A DNA stretch of 64,000 nt from Davidsoniella eucalypti (lineage: Eukaryota > Ascomycota > Sordariomycetes > Microascales > Ceratocystidaceae), in assembly GCA_004009845.1 (NCBI GenBank), contig RMBW01000002.1:744001-808000 (forward strand). Direction: 5' to 3'. The position numbers were made by a program, and so were the translations under genes. A model generated the notes under the pieces. It saw only the letters and a list, made by a program, of their open reading frames with translations, was not told the origin of the DNA and searched no databases. Below, piece after piece: positions 23,409 to 34,994 of the stretch. Position 1 is the first letter of the stretch; every line of letters starts with the position of its first letter.

Positions 23409-26400
23409 CGTAGCAAACGGGTAGAGAGCCACTTGATCTCGTGTTGAGGTGCGTTGCTGTATTTGATATCTTGGTCTTGACTGAGCTACCCTTGGAGCTG
23501 TTCCGCGACGTAGCGCAGATATATATGATATGTGCTGTGCTGTGCTGTACTGTGCTATATGCTATAATATATGTATGGCTTATGCGATGGGCTTGTTCGT
23601 GTAGACCGGGGGCCGTTTGTGTAGTAGAACTGACAAAGTTGAGGGGCAGCTTTGATTATCGTGATATCGGCACTAAGCAGAGACCTAAGTGAAGAAAGGA
23701 AACAAAAAGCAAAGTAGCAGAATATTAAGGATATAGTAGTATTAGAAGACGTAGCAGGCCGACCTCTCTGATTCGTCGATGTTTGATAACAAAAGAGCGG
23801 CAGACCAGACCAACGATCAATGATATCACGACCCTAATAAGGAGAAAAGGAATCGAGAAATACAATTCAACTCCTGTGCACTCTCGGTAGCAGCCACAGG
23901 CGGCAGAGAGAAGAAAAAGAAAAAAAAAAGAGGGAAAAAAGAGATGACGGAGTCCGACCACTGGCCAGCTACGTTGACTTGGACCTGGAGGGGAACGAAT
24001 ATACAACAATACAAATCCAGCACCAGTTGCTATTACAAGAACGCCAGTTTGCCGGGGTTTGGATGGTAAGAGAGCGGCGAAATGACATATAAAATGACAT
24101 CTGCAAGTTGTTTAACGCCTCCATATCCAGCTTGGCTGGTTGGCTGTAAATAGCAAGGTGGTGGAGAATCAAGCTCCTCTTCTTTTTGTTCCTATGTCTT
24201 TTTCTTTTGTTTTCCTGCCTACTTCCATGGTTCTTAGTCGTAGATTGGTAGGGGAAGGCTGGTCCAGGGCAACTGTGACGAGGATTGGCTGAAATTAGAG
24301 CGTTCCGTTGCGAACGGAGGATTCGCAGGCGGTTATCTTGGAGATGGACTTTTTGTAGCTCTCTCTATCTCTATGGTCTTTGCCTGGAAAAGGCGGCGGT
24401 TTTGGTAGCGTTGAGAAGCTCGGTGGTCGGTTTAGGCCCATTTCCTATCCTATCCTGTGCCATCATACCCTATTTGTAGCGTCTGTTCTCTTGTTTGCGC
24501 GGGCTCACTTGAGATAAATGACAGTTACGCTCTGTCGACTCGAGAGTGACTGCACGGTGTCTGTTCGCTCTCGCTACCGCTGGACAGAAAGACGACTAGA
24601 CGATACGATTTTGCTGAACGAGTTGTGTGTACAAATTAGAACACACAGCGGCTTGCTTAGCTTAGCGTATCTAACTGAGTGGCAAATACAATACAGATAC
24701 GCTGCTGTCCTGTCTTCAGGGTGCCACCACTAGCGTGAAGACTTCTTCATGGGTAATTTGATTAAAGCTGCTAGCTAGCCGGCAAGGGATAGATTGCACA
24801 ACTCTATTGTCAATGCCACCGCCTATTATATCAAGTTGAGTGCATATACAGATAGTAATCGCAATATCTCGTCGCCTGCCAACTCAGCCTGGACAAGAGA
24901 GTGCCAACTATACTATATTAATAGACAGTAACGTCATAAATAGGTGATATGGTAGTAATATCACAATACCACGATATTGACGAGCCTTGTCGTACCAGTT
25001 TTCAAAGTAGGGATGATAGTCAATTATCATCACCAACCCCAATCTCTTCTCAAAGCTAGACTGATTGCCTGCGTAGAAAGAGGATCTGTACAGGGAAGAA
25101 CCAAGGGTGGGATTGCGATTGACACAAAGCACTTGAACATGAAGTACAAGAGTAAAAAATACTAGTACAGACACGACAAGGAAAGAAAAGACAAGGGATT
25201 GTACGCAAGCAACCAAGTAGAAAGCCAAACTTCTCTCTTAACCAAGAGACAGAGGAGCTCACGTCAAAAAAGTCAAAGCGACCCAGAACGCCTTGCTAGC
25301 TAGACTTGCCAGCAAAAGCCAAGCAAATCTCAAATCATCTCAAATGACACCAATAGATGGGAATGCTCGCAAGAAAAAAAAATAAAGCACAAAAAACGCA
25401 GATATCGTGAAAACTAACTTACTTGAATTGGAGGCAGAGATTAGGAGATGTCGAAAGACTATCTTCTCTTCCGCCACAATCAGCTCCTTCCACGGAAAGA
25501 AAATCAGATAGGTAGAGATAGTCGTATCTCTGAGGTCTCTTTGTTTTCGTGTCTTCTTCTGTTCTTCTATCTACTGTGTACCCAGATAGAGCAAATCGGC
25601 TTAGAGACCAGCAAGTAAAAAGCGGGATACAGCCAGATTGGGCCTACTAATATATTCGAGGAAATTGGCTGTCCAGTTGAAAGAGATGACAGAATCTGGC
25701 CAAGAGGCGAGAAAAGGCCAAACAGGGAAGCTCTGGCTATTGTATAGTCCTTCTAACCGAGTTTCCAGTAGAAGGGGAAAAGAAGCCCAAGAATATGATA
25801 AGAAAGGATATAGAGAGAGTAAGACGGCCGATTAGATTTAGTCGGCTGGCCGGAGAAAAATGCCGGAGATTTTCGCGATGATAAGAAGAAGAATAAATAA
25901 AGGACTGAAAAATAGATGGAAAGAGGAGGAAAAGAAGAAAAAAAATAAACCGCTGGGTGTTTACAGTTCTTACTTATTCGTCTATTCTTCATTGGAAACT
26001 ACCCGTTTCTTCTTGCTACTTTAGTTTTTATGTCTTTCCTTTTTACGTTCTTCTATTCTATTCTTTTTCCGACTGTCTTGCCTCTATTTTTCTTCTAGCC
26101 AAACCAGTCGATCTAACAGGAAAAAAAATGCACCGATCCATCCAGACATGGCAGGAGCGCCAGTAAGGCAGCTTCCGGCTACGTTTGAAGCTACTGCTGC
26201 AGGGGACAACAAGAAAGACAGCATAGCACCACACGACTAAAAAGAACCGATGTCTTCTTTTATTTTTTTACTGCACGTTTTAGCGGTCTGGACCAAAATG
26301 GATGAACGTTGAAATGGATAAATCGAGACAAAACCAGCAGATATTCGTCCATGTTCGGACCCAGATGTCATTTTGGGCCTAGTAGTAGTTTCCCGTGCTT

Positions 26401-28821
26401 TCTGATTTCTGCGCTGTCATCTTTATGGTTACTACTCTTTCCAGCAGGACGACATGTCAAGTGGAGCCCGTCACGATGCAGCCTCCACGCTTTTTGGATT
26501 TAGTCTCCACTTTATTTAATCTTTACTTTGGGTTGGGCTATTGCTTTACATGGTAGCATCATACTTCTTCAGTATCAGCTTTAGTTTCTTCTCAACTTTC
26601 TCGTCGATCTAAAAGTCTAGAGTCTGTTCATTACACTTCTCTCTCCCATGAACTCCTTATGGGGGGGAAAATACCTTCAAATAATGGCCCGACTGACATA
26701 TTCATGGCTCTATAGCTCTATAAGATTAAGGAATAAATAAATAAAAATTGGCCCGACTCAGCTACATGTAATTCTCAGGTAGCTACTTATATATAAGATT
26801 TGGGGTCCCTTCTAAACTCCCGGGGTAACTACTGCCCGTTCAGGACGCGATTTCCATATTAGGGGAGGGATCGTATGTCAATATCGTATCCTTTTCTTTG
26901 TTTACATATCTATGTACATACGACTATATACATCATGTTGTCTTGTCCGTCTTCTACTCTATTTTGTCCTTTCTCGTCATGTCGAAATATGTAAGTATAT
27001 CAAATCCTAGTCCCGGTAAGCGTCGACCTTGTCTAACTCCGAGCGAATGCAACCCATTCGATCCATCAACCACCGCTTCTATTTTGAGCTTGACTGCCAG
27101 CTCTTGTTGTCTTTACCTGTCCTAGCCTTGACTTTTGCCCTAGCCTTGCCATGTTCTGTACATGTAGACACCTGCTCTTTCTCAACGATGTTTGTCCGCC
27201 TTCTCTAAGCATCTCGAAGCGGTCAAGGAAGCTATTCCTTTTTCTCAAAGCGCAGCCCTCAATTCTACGCCCAGCGGAAACAGCCCAGCTGGGCTGAACA
27301 CACATCATCAATATAAAAAGAAGAAAAGAGGGAGAAGGAGGGGGGTTCTTTGTTACTGTTCATTTCTCACATTCCGCTAATGTTACAGCCACTTATCACC
27401 ATCTCAGCTTATGGGTTATATAATCTTTACATGTGATATATAACACGTAATGTATGCTATCCTGATTTCAGTAAAGCTTAGTCAAACCACTCCACGCAAC
27501 CTCCTGTCCGCCCATTCTGACGGCTATGAGAACCTTCACTAACAAAACTATTAATCTTCATGGTTTGGCATGTATATACTACTAATAGAATCTCCATAAA
27601 GTCTAGATAATGTGTTGAGGAGATTGTATTACTGTAGCAAAGGTCCATTCTATTGCTTAATTTTGATAGCCATGCTGGAAGTTCACTAGGGTTTTTTGAA
27701 CCTTATTCGCCGGCTCACGGCACCACTTTGAGCCAATTCCGAAGTTTGACACTACTAGAGTCAAGAGATGAATATTTATCTTCCGATCGCCCAAGTAACC
27801 AACTTTAGTTCTAACTTTATTACTTCTTAGATGAAGGGACTATTATATACCCTAACCCTAACCATATACGTACAACGACTTATGATCCTTTTCTAACTAG
27901 ACTTGTGAGAATGTATATCTACCTCAACATCATACGGTCTATATGATTAGCTAACTATAAATACACTTCAAAATATTCACAGTTACCCTCACACAGATAG
28001 GCCACTGATCCTTCAACATGCAAAGGACACGAACCGCGACACGTGTGCCACATGTCACAAGCACAAGAACTGTACGCCGCAGCTCGTGTCTACTGCAAAT
28101 AATTTGCCACAAATCCCAGGACTAAGGGCCTGTATGTATCTGTATGAATGTAGGTCTTTTTTTTTTTTTTTTTTTTTGGACAAGTATGCGCTTTAGTATG
28201 TGGCATGTTAGTTTATCTGAGATATGTATATGTAGGTAATATATGTGTATCTAGAATTATATGTAGAATGTGGCACACGATGTAAGACGATGGTCGTATC
28301 TTTGGTCTGATCAGAGAACAAACTATATAATTATGCTCAAGGGAATATGTACTAATCAAGTCAATGCGTACGACAGATTTCCTTGCTGACACACAAGAGT
28401 GACCTGCATCCAAGGATGATCTATGGCATATTAGCACATACTGTGGTTAGAGTGACCAATGCAGAGGTACGACATATCATATTACAAGCTGCATATACGT
28501 GCCATTTCTGATGGTCATTGGTAAACACAGTCTATAAACGGATACGCGATGTTGTGTATATGGCTTTAGATAACAATGACTATAATCAATCATGATATCC
28601 ACGACTTATGTGTATGAGATATATAGTTCGACCCTGGGAGCACTCTTAAGACTACAAACGGAAAGATAACAGAGTGATACTGTGGCTGTTGATGGTGTTG
28701 AGCAGGCGGGGAAACATAATATTATAACGTAGACTAAGATTTTATTAATTAATTATGCATCTATACATATTATCTTGAATTTGAATGTTCTCTTTTATGT
28801 CCATCTACTGTTATTTTGCAG
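23409..28821. other. gene-poor region
   Basis: About 5.4 kb of AT-rich sequence with purine-rich runs and no recognisable gene family. Points seen: a CCCTAACCCTAACC telomere-like motif at 27850-27863; a poly-T run at about 28158-28177; and a weak possible two-exon frame (ATG TCG AAA TAT followed by GTAAGT near 26980, and an open frame beginning after TAG at about 27167 that runs to 27380), too weak to call. Confidence 0.4.
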
Positions 28822-28939
28822 CAATACGACGGCATATTCCGGACGGAAGCGGCAGATTGATGTCACCTTCCAACTCCCGAGCGGTCAGCAAATGCAGATG
28901 CGCATAGATTTGACCCCGGCGGACTACGCGTGGTTTTGA
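28822..28939 (+). pseudogene. possible terminal exon or gene relic
   Basis: A TTTTGCAG acceptor-like site is followed by a coherent 38-codon frame (from 28823) ending at TGA 28937-28939, with mixed, protein-like composition (GRKRQIDVTF, LPSGQQMQM, DLTPADYAWF). No upstream exon could be found in the AT-rich DNA before it. It may be the last exon of a decayed gene or chance. Function unknown. Confidence 0.25.
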
Positions 28940-29215
28940 CCTTTCTCTAGGCGATAGCTGTTGGTGCACTTTTCCATATTTTCTCCCTCTTTGGCGAAAG
29001 GAAAAAGGGCTTCTCAGCTAACCTCTTGAAGTCCCACTAGCGGACCCCACAAACCCCAAACCCTATCCTCCTCAAATACCCAAGAATTGGACCTGCATAA
29101 ACCAGCTTTAAGTGGAGCTACCATCCTCGCTGTCAGGTGGCAGACCACACCTGGTGAGCTTTCAAGAAACTGGTTGTAATCAGGTCGGGTACGATGGTAG
29201 AGGCACGGCGACAAA
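28940..29215. other. intergenic, left flank of repeat copy 2
   Basis: 276 bp. The stretch from about 29130 into 29216 may be a divergent extension of the repeat family found at 3.4-4.3 kb, but similarity is too weak to define by eye. Confidence 0.3.
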
Positions 29216-29531
29216 ATTCCCGGGCATCTGGAACCTTAAAAGAGGCTGCCATTGAGTGTGAGTGTGTCTCACTGAGCTGAGTAGTGTAATGGACTCGAGA
29301 GACTGGTAATCGAGAAAGTAATGCAAAAAGGGGTCTTCGGTGAGAACGTTCCTCGAGAGGGGAAAAGTTGGGCTCAAGGCCTCACAACTCGGTGCATCGG
29401 AAATGACCAAGGTCGAAAAAGAAAGCGAGAATGGACAGCAGCATTGGGAATATGCGCTGGTCGCTCGTAAAAACCCACGACGGAGGGGAGGTACCGTGAA
29501 CTCAAAGGTAACCCCCCCGAGGGTTGTAGGA
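29216..29531 (+). repeat. dispersed repeat, copy 2 (first copy at 4.0 kb)
   Basis: Collinear with 3991-4335, with the same ordered blocks (CTGGAACCTT, GAGTGTGAGTGTG, GCTCAAGGCCTCACAA, GAGAATGGACAGC, AAAAACCCACGACG, CCCCCCGAGGGTTGTAGGA). The two copies end at the same point, TTGTAGGA, which suggests a real element boundary. It lies about 120 bp from the 3' end of a tRNA-Ser gene. Family unknown. Confidence 0.75.
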
Positions 29532-29653
29532 TGGTTGACATAATATCTTGTTCCACTACATGATGAATACACGCAAAAAGCGAAACAACGTCAGATATGA
29601 ACATTTTGACCGTAAATGTTCGATGTTCTTGACGAAGAGACAAAAAGTAATAC

Positions 29654-29758
29654 CGACAACGACAGGATTCGAACCTATGCGACCGAAGTCATATGATAGC
29701 TGAGATGAACAGAAGAGCTCATTCGAGTCATACCCTTTAACCACTCAGGCACGTTGCC
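29654..29758 (-). tRNA. tRNA-Ser(CGA) with 24-nt intron
   Basis: Class II tRNA. Acceptor strands GGCAACG and CGTTGTC pair (one G-U) with discriminator G, as expected for serine. D arm CCTGAGTGGTTAAAGG, anticodon stem TATGA/TCATA, anticodon CGA, a 24-nt intron one base 3' of the anticodon (after position 37), variable arm with TTCG loop, T arm with loop TTCGAAT. One difference from the 61-kb copy in the mature part (a C-to-T in the T stem, leaving a G-U pair) and three in the intron. A TATATAAG box lies 25-32 bp upstream and a T5 run follows, so it is probably functional. A truncated LINE begins about 75 bp upstream of its 5' end. Confidence 0.92.
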
Positions 29759-29833
29759 CTGGGAATTCCGGTGGTGCTGGGTCTTATATAGGCTGCGAGA
29801 TGTCCGCGGCTTGATTTTCCCGCGCAGCTAAAT

Positions 29834-31230
29834 TCCTCGTTCCCAAACATGGAGATGATACTGAAGGACCTTGATAGAGCCGCCGCCATTCGGGCTTCCA
29901 CGGTAGACTCCCGGCACCCGCTGTGCATCACAGAGATAGAAGGACACATCGATGTGTACAAGAAATTACTACCGGTGCCGATTAAAGAGTCGAACAGACT
30001 CTTCCCAGAAGAAAAGGGCCCCCGTGACTGTCTGCCACCGCAACTAGACAAAGAAGAAGCCGCCAAACATCATTTGAAAGAGGTGGCTGAGGCAGACCCG
30101 AAAATGTTATGGGTTTACTCCGATGGTTCTCGCGATGAGAAGGGCAGGACAGGGGCTGGCTGGGCAGTCTTTTATGAGGGCATCAAACTCTGTGAAGGTC
30201 TAGGGTCATGTGGCTCGTTAAGAGAAGTGGCCGACACGGAGGCCATTGCTGCAGAAAATGCAGTCCAAGCGGCCATCAAGCATGCCCCTCCCGATGCAGG
30301 CAGTCTATATCTGTGCCTTGACAATTTGGGTGTTGCACAACGCATCTCCAATATGGCAGGTAAGAATGGAACTTCTCAAGAGGCTGTCAACAAGATCCGA
30401 AGCTTACTCCATGAGTGGAAAGGAGGCACTGAGCGTGTAGAGCTAGCGGTCGGTGGCATCAGATGGGTCCCAGGGCACACTAATGTTCCTGGCAACGAGC
30501 TAGTTGGCAAGTTGGCGAAACAAGGGTGTACAAGCAATACTAAGCTTGTGGACCTCGACCGCGACCATATGTCCCTTGCTTCCGCCCACAGATGGAAAAA
30601 CGCACAGCTGAATGCCGACTTCAAGTCATGGATAGCGGAGTGCGAGCCGAGAAAGCACCTTGGGGTTCGTTTTGAAACAAAGACTGTCTACAAGGTGGAC
30701 TGGTTTAAAGACCAGCACAGATCTACGGTGGGACGGATCCTAACTGCCTGGATAGGCTATGGCGACTTTGTGGAGTACTATGACTGGTTCGAACATACGG
30801 ATGCGGAAAGAAACTGTCCACTGTGCCATCAACGGAAGGAACCTTTCCATCCCTGGGCGTGCCCCAGAAATAAGAGACCACTCCGGACTAGCTTTGTCAA
30901 AAAGCTACTTAGGAAAGAGAGCTCCTGCAAGTATCTTGCCAAGAGATTAGAGGTGAAATGGAGGCATTACAGAGCCCATGCGCCTAGAGAAGAAGCCCCG
31001 GATTGGGTGTGGATTTTGTTTTTGTTTTTCCTATTTACTGTTCTATGTTTTCATGTCTTACTACTCCTTTTTTTCCCTTTGTATTCGTTTTACTACTGCT
31101 CATAGTGGAAGTGTAGACTACTAGTTCTTCGGGGCTAGGGGACTTTGAATATCTGTCCGGTAACTGATCCGGCGTCGTATGATCTTAGTGATTTAGGTAG
31201 ACGTTAAATATAATCAACTCAAATCAAATT
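29834..31230 (+). mobile_element. 5'-truncated LINE copy C (RT C-terminus, RNase H, 3' end)
   Basis: Non-LTR retrotransposon fragment, closely similar to the intact element at 55.3-61.2 kb. It starts inside ORF2 (just before the SFPNMEMILKDL segment) and keeps the RNase H domain (VYSDGSRDEKG, DTEAIAAEN, LCLDNLG) and the C-terminal zinc-finger (CPLC...H...C). The open frame 29849-31105 ends in shifted sequence caused by deletions near the ORF end, so the native C-terminus is lost. The last RNase H aspartate position reads NELVGKLA instead of NELVDKLA. A cluster of C-to-T changes occurs at 30749-30785. The 3' end matches the intact copy and finishes in ATCAA-type pentamer repeats. 5' truncation is normal for target-primed reverse transcription. 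Confidence 0.93.
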
Positions 31231-31261
31231 ATTCCGGCATTTTTATTTCAATTTCTTGTAC

Positions 31262-31340
31262 TTGTCCAAGTAACTCACCCGGTGTCGTGTAGTCTTAGTG
31301 GTTCAAGTAGATATCGGAAATATTCAAAGTCAATGTTAAA
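31262..31340 (+). repeat. diverged LINE 3'-end remnant
   Basis: Resembles the 3' terminus of the neighbouring LINE (GTCCGGTAACTGATCCGGCG ... GATCTTAGTGATTTAGGTAG) with scattered substitutions: GTCCAAGTAACTCACCCGG ... AGTCTTAGTGGTTCAAGTAG. It lies about 30 bp beyond copy C in the same orientation. Likely the older 3' end of a related element. Confidence 0.55.
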
Positions 31341-34300
31341 GGGTGTCGTTGTTGTGGTACAAAATTTAGAGCAGCATACACTTCATTATCCTTTGCAGAC
31401 ACGCTTTGGGAAAACAAACCAAGACTGGATGTTTTGAGGTCTTATATTGTACCCGTGTAACCTTCCTTCGACTTCACTCGAGTCTTGTAAAGGTAGTTCT
31501 CTGAGTCTTCCTTGGTGAAAATGGCGTCCGGACATTCGGGTTTCAATGATCTGTAGATATAAGCAGGCAGGCTTCCAGACAACACGGCGAGTAAGGCTTT
31601 CATCTCGCTTGAAACAGATCAGAGAGGAGCTAGCTCGGTGTTAAAAAACGTCGTGGTTTGAGTGACGAGTGAGAACAGGAAATGACCGTTGTCTTTTCAA
31701 ATGAGGAGGCCACAGCTTTCCAAGTACAACCAGCCTTATAGGATGAACGGCATGCAAAATTGACAGAATCGATTCTTGTTTTGTCTCTTGACTTGCCTGG
31801 TCGTAGCAGAATCACGCCAAACCCATTGTTCAGCGTCCAGTCCATCGAATCCGACTCTAGCTCTTTAACAGAGTCGTATAGAGGGCCAGTAACTAGCCTG
31901 TGGTTGGCTGGAGGTTTACGCCACAGTGATGGAGGGGAAGCAGGAGAATGTGAAAGAGGTAGGACAGGACGCAGTGGCAGAGTGGCATTCGTAAGGCCAT
32001 GCTGAGAGCAAATGTATTAGACAAAACACCTGTAGTTTTGCCTAGGAACTTGTTGAATAAATTTTAGTTTGTTAGTAGTTGGAAGTGAGCTAAAATGGGT
32101 TGCATACTTTGATATAGAACAGGTGCTCTATAACTAGGGTTAAATACGAGAAAGGAAACGATCGGAATGGGCATAACATCAGTCGATAATCTGGTTCCTT
32201 GTGGGAGGAATATTGATTTTTGGCATTTATCGTCTAGCTATTGCAGAAGCGAGCCAAGATCAAGAAAGGAAGCTGTTTTAGGCCAGCTGCATATTTTTCT
32301 TTTCTTCGTCTTGACGAGAAGGCAACACATGACTATTCATGAGAGCTGTAATGTATCGTGACGAACCATATCAAATGCAGGTCGGATGGAGGTGTTTATG
32401 ATACGGCGATCTGGATTCACGATAGACCAAGTAGGGCGCGAATCTGCGGCAGATCCTCGGTAATCCGAACTCCGTCTCTGTTTTTGATAAGCAGCTATGG
32501 CGTCTGAGCCAAAAGAAGACACCAAATGAGACATTGTATATATATCTATATCGTCGCCGCTAATAAAGAGGTTCTCCAAATTCGCGTGACCACGTGTAGG
32601 AAAAAAAACAAAAAAAAACGACAATAAATATTTAGTTAGCGAGGATTGGTCTTGCTTCTCCGCATTATGGCATATCAACTCCTTCCTAGGCAGCTTAAAG
32701 CAAGGTAAACGTAGCAGTGGAATGGAATGGAATATCCGCTCTTGCATATGCAAATGCCATGTACGGTGACTGTAATCTTCCCGCCTTTTTTAACAACTCT
32801 GTCAAAGCAAAATAAGCAAGCCGTTTCTTGTTTCTCCAGGTTTTATTTTATCTCCCGTTGTTGTTTGCTTCCTTGCTGTGATATCTTCTTGTCTTCTTAT
32901 ATCCAGGAGTAAGAGAGGTCCTGTAATATGAGTCCTTTTCTATTCACCGAGAAACAACAATGGACAAGACAAGAGATGTCCCTTTTAGCTACGAGTCGGA
33001 TGCACCAAGAGGAGAAAAAAGGAGACAAGGAACATGCTCTGGTCTATCCGACGGCCTGTCCTCAAGGTCTTAAGGTGTTGGATCGCCTGGCAAATGTCAT
33101 ATGCGCGACCCGTGGATCGTGAGAAGGAGAAGATTCCGATAGTAACAACCTCTAAAAGGGAGGCCATTCTGCTATTTTTTTTCAGCATATGATCATGTGG
33201 AACACTTCCTGGTCTGTTTTTCTTTTCCCTTTCCCTAGCCGCGATAAACAAGGATCCTTGTCTTGCATACATGACTGGCCAGAGCTTCAAAAAGACACCA
33301 GGTTACAAAGAGTTACAGTGAAGGTAACTTATTTTTGCATTGAGGGGGGGGGGAAAGAATCCTAAAGGTCTCTTAGCACGAGAGACTAAGACAAACGAAA
33401 GGAAGATAAAAGCTTTCTCCAACTTTTAGGACTGTTGCTGCTACTGTAGGTTATGTGTGGAGAGCTATTAACATCAACATGCTTGTGGCTATGTTAAGTC
33501 TGTTCTTCAAGGCTCTGTTTTTTTTTTAACTCTGTTCCGGCATCTCCTCCTTTTCATATGTCTGTGATTCACCCATTGCGCAGTAGAGACTTTTTGGAAC
33601 AACAAGATGAAAGAAAAGAGAGGCTTCGTCGGCGAGTTTCCTTAACAATGCTCTTTTATTTTGCAGTGCCTCTTCACGAGATCTTTCCATCCTAGTAAAA
33701 CTTCGGAGCCGGGATCAATAAACGTGTCTCTTTTTTCCACCTTTGTCGACATCACATGAGCAAAGTGCTAGTCCACTAAAGATCGTACGTGTGTACTCGA
33801 TTCTGTCCGCTTGCGTCACGCAATGGAGTTTGCATGATGGTAGTTTTGTAACGGATGTGCGAGTCATGAGCAAATGGAATAGTGAGATCCCAAGTCCGTC
33901 AAAGAGGAAAAGGATAAGATAAAACCCATACAGGCTGCCTTTATACAGCTACAGGGCCAGCTTGCTGCTGTAATTCCACCCCATGACTTGCCTAAAAAGC
34001 CGGCCAACAAACGAACCATAGCTTTATGCCTGTAGTAATTTGGTCGCAGACTCTGTAGAACCAATCTCCTGAGCAAAAAGCCGTAGCGAAAGAAGGTATC
34101 GAATAATGAGGTTCTGCGCATCACAATCGAGGCTATTTTAGCAGTAATGACCATGACCACAGTTGCTGTAATAGCGAAATGCTGTGCCAATCACATTCTT
34201 TTCGTCTCTCGGACGCTAGAAGTGGTTACAGCCTCTGAGGAACAAACAAAGCACACACCTATGGGATTTTTTATTATTATAGAAATTATACATAAAATAC

Positions 34301-34994
34301 GCCTGAATTTAAAACTGTGAGGATCTTTGTTGGAGATGGAAACGGATGCACGAGCAACGGCCTTTTTTGTGTTCAATTTTTCTGGATTTTCATGGTAGTA
34401 GCGGACCATAGTACTGCCTTTTTTATATTTTTATTATTTTATTTTTATCTGAACTGGAGAAAAGGCAGAGTAACACTGAGAGAGTAGCTAGGAAGCTGCC
34501 GAGCAACTTCTCTAATATAAAGACCATCGTCGTCTTTCTTTGCTTCGTCTGTTGCACCTCTTTTTTCTTCCTCTGTGTCCTGTGTCTAGTAATACACCTT
34601 GTAATACATCTTTCTCTTTTCTTAGAGTCTGTCCGTCCTCGGCTTACACCGAGTCTTTTTTTCCTTTCTTTTTTTCTTTTTTTCCCTTTCTCCATTCTCG
34701 ACCTTGCCCTCTGAAGGAATAAATAGGGAAATCAAGGCTTTATTGCTTCGTTCGGTGTCTTATAAGCCAAGCCCTCGAACATCCGCTTTTGGATTATCGT
34801 CCCATCTAGACCCGTGCTCCTGCCCTGGATTCGAACCGGCTATTACGAGGCAACTACCAAGTCGCCAAGCATCATAACCTTTTCTCTATAAGCCAATTCT
34901 TTATATAAGTGAAGCTTATTTCTCAAGCAGAGTCTTTTTTACCCTTACTTTTTTATTTTATTTCCCTGTGACTTGTTTACCTATCTGCTTCACA
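31341..34994. other. gene-poor region with one small coding-like frame
   Basis: About 3.7 kb. On the minus strand, 31603-31442 is a 53-codon ATG-to-TAA frame of protein-like composition (KALLAVLSGSLPAYIYRS, KEDSENYLYKTRV); no family is recognised and it may be a fragment of a mobile-element protein. The rest holds short overlapping ORFs without support. The end (about 34900-34990) is T-rich leader sequence of the next gene. Confidence 0.35.

Noticed and set aside
22338..23432. Stand-alone Ser-rich gene
   Set aside because: The frame runs into an in-phase GTAAGC donor and the next exon joins in phase to the Ras-like domain, so it is better explained as the N-terminus of the RasGEF gene.
26980..27380. 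Possible two-exon small gene (MSKY exon, then a frame after TAG)
   Set aside because: Phase fits but the first exon is four codons, the acceptor has no clear pyrimidine tract, and the product ends in low-complexity KKKKRGRRR sequence.
34800..34900. tRNA-like sequence on the minus strand (GGTTCGAATCC box)
   Set aside because: The T stem has two mismatches, no acceptor stem partner exists and no D arm was found. At most a decayed tRNA fragment.
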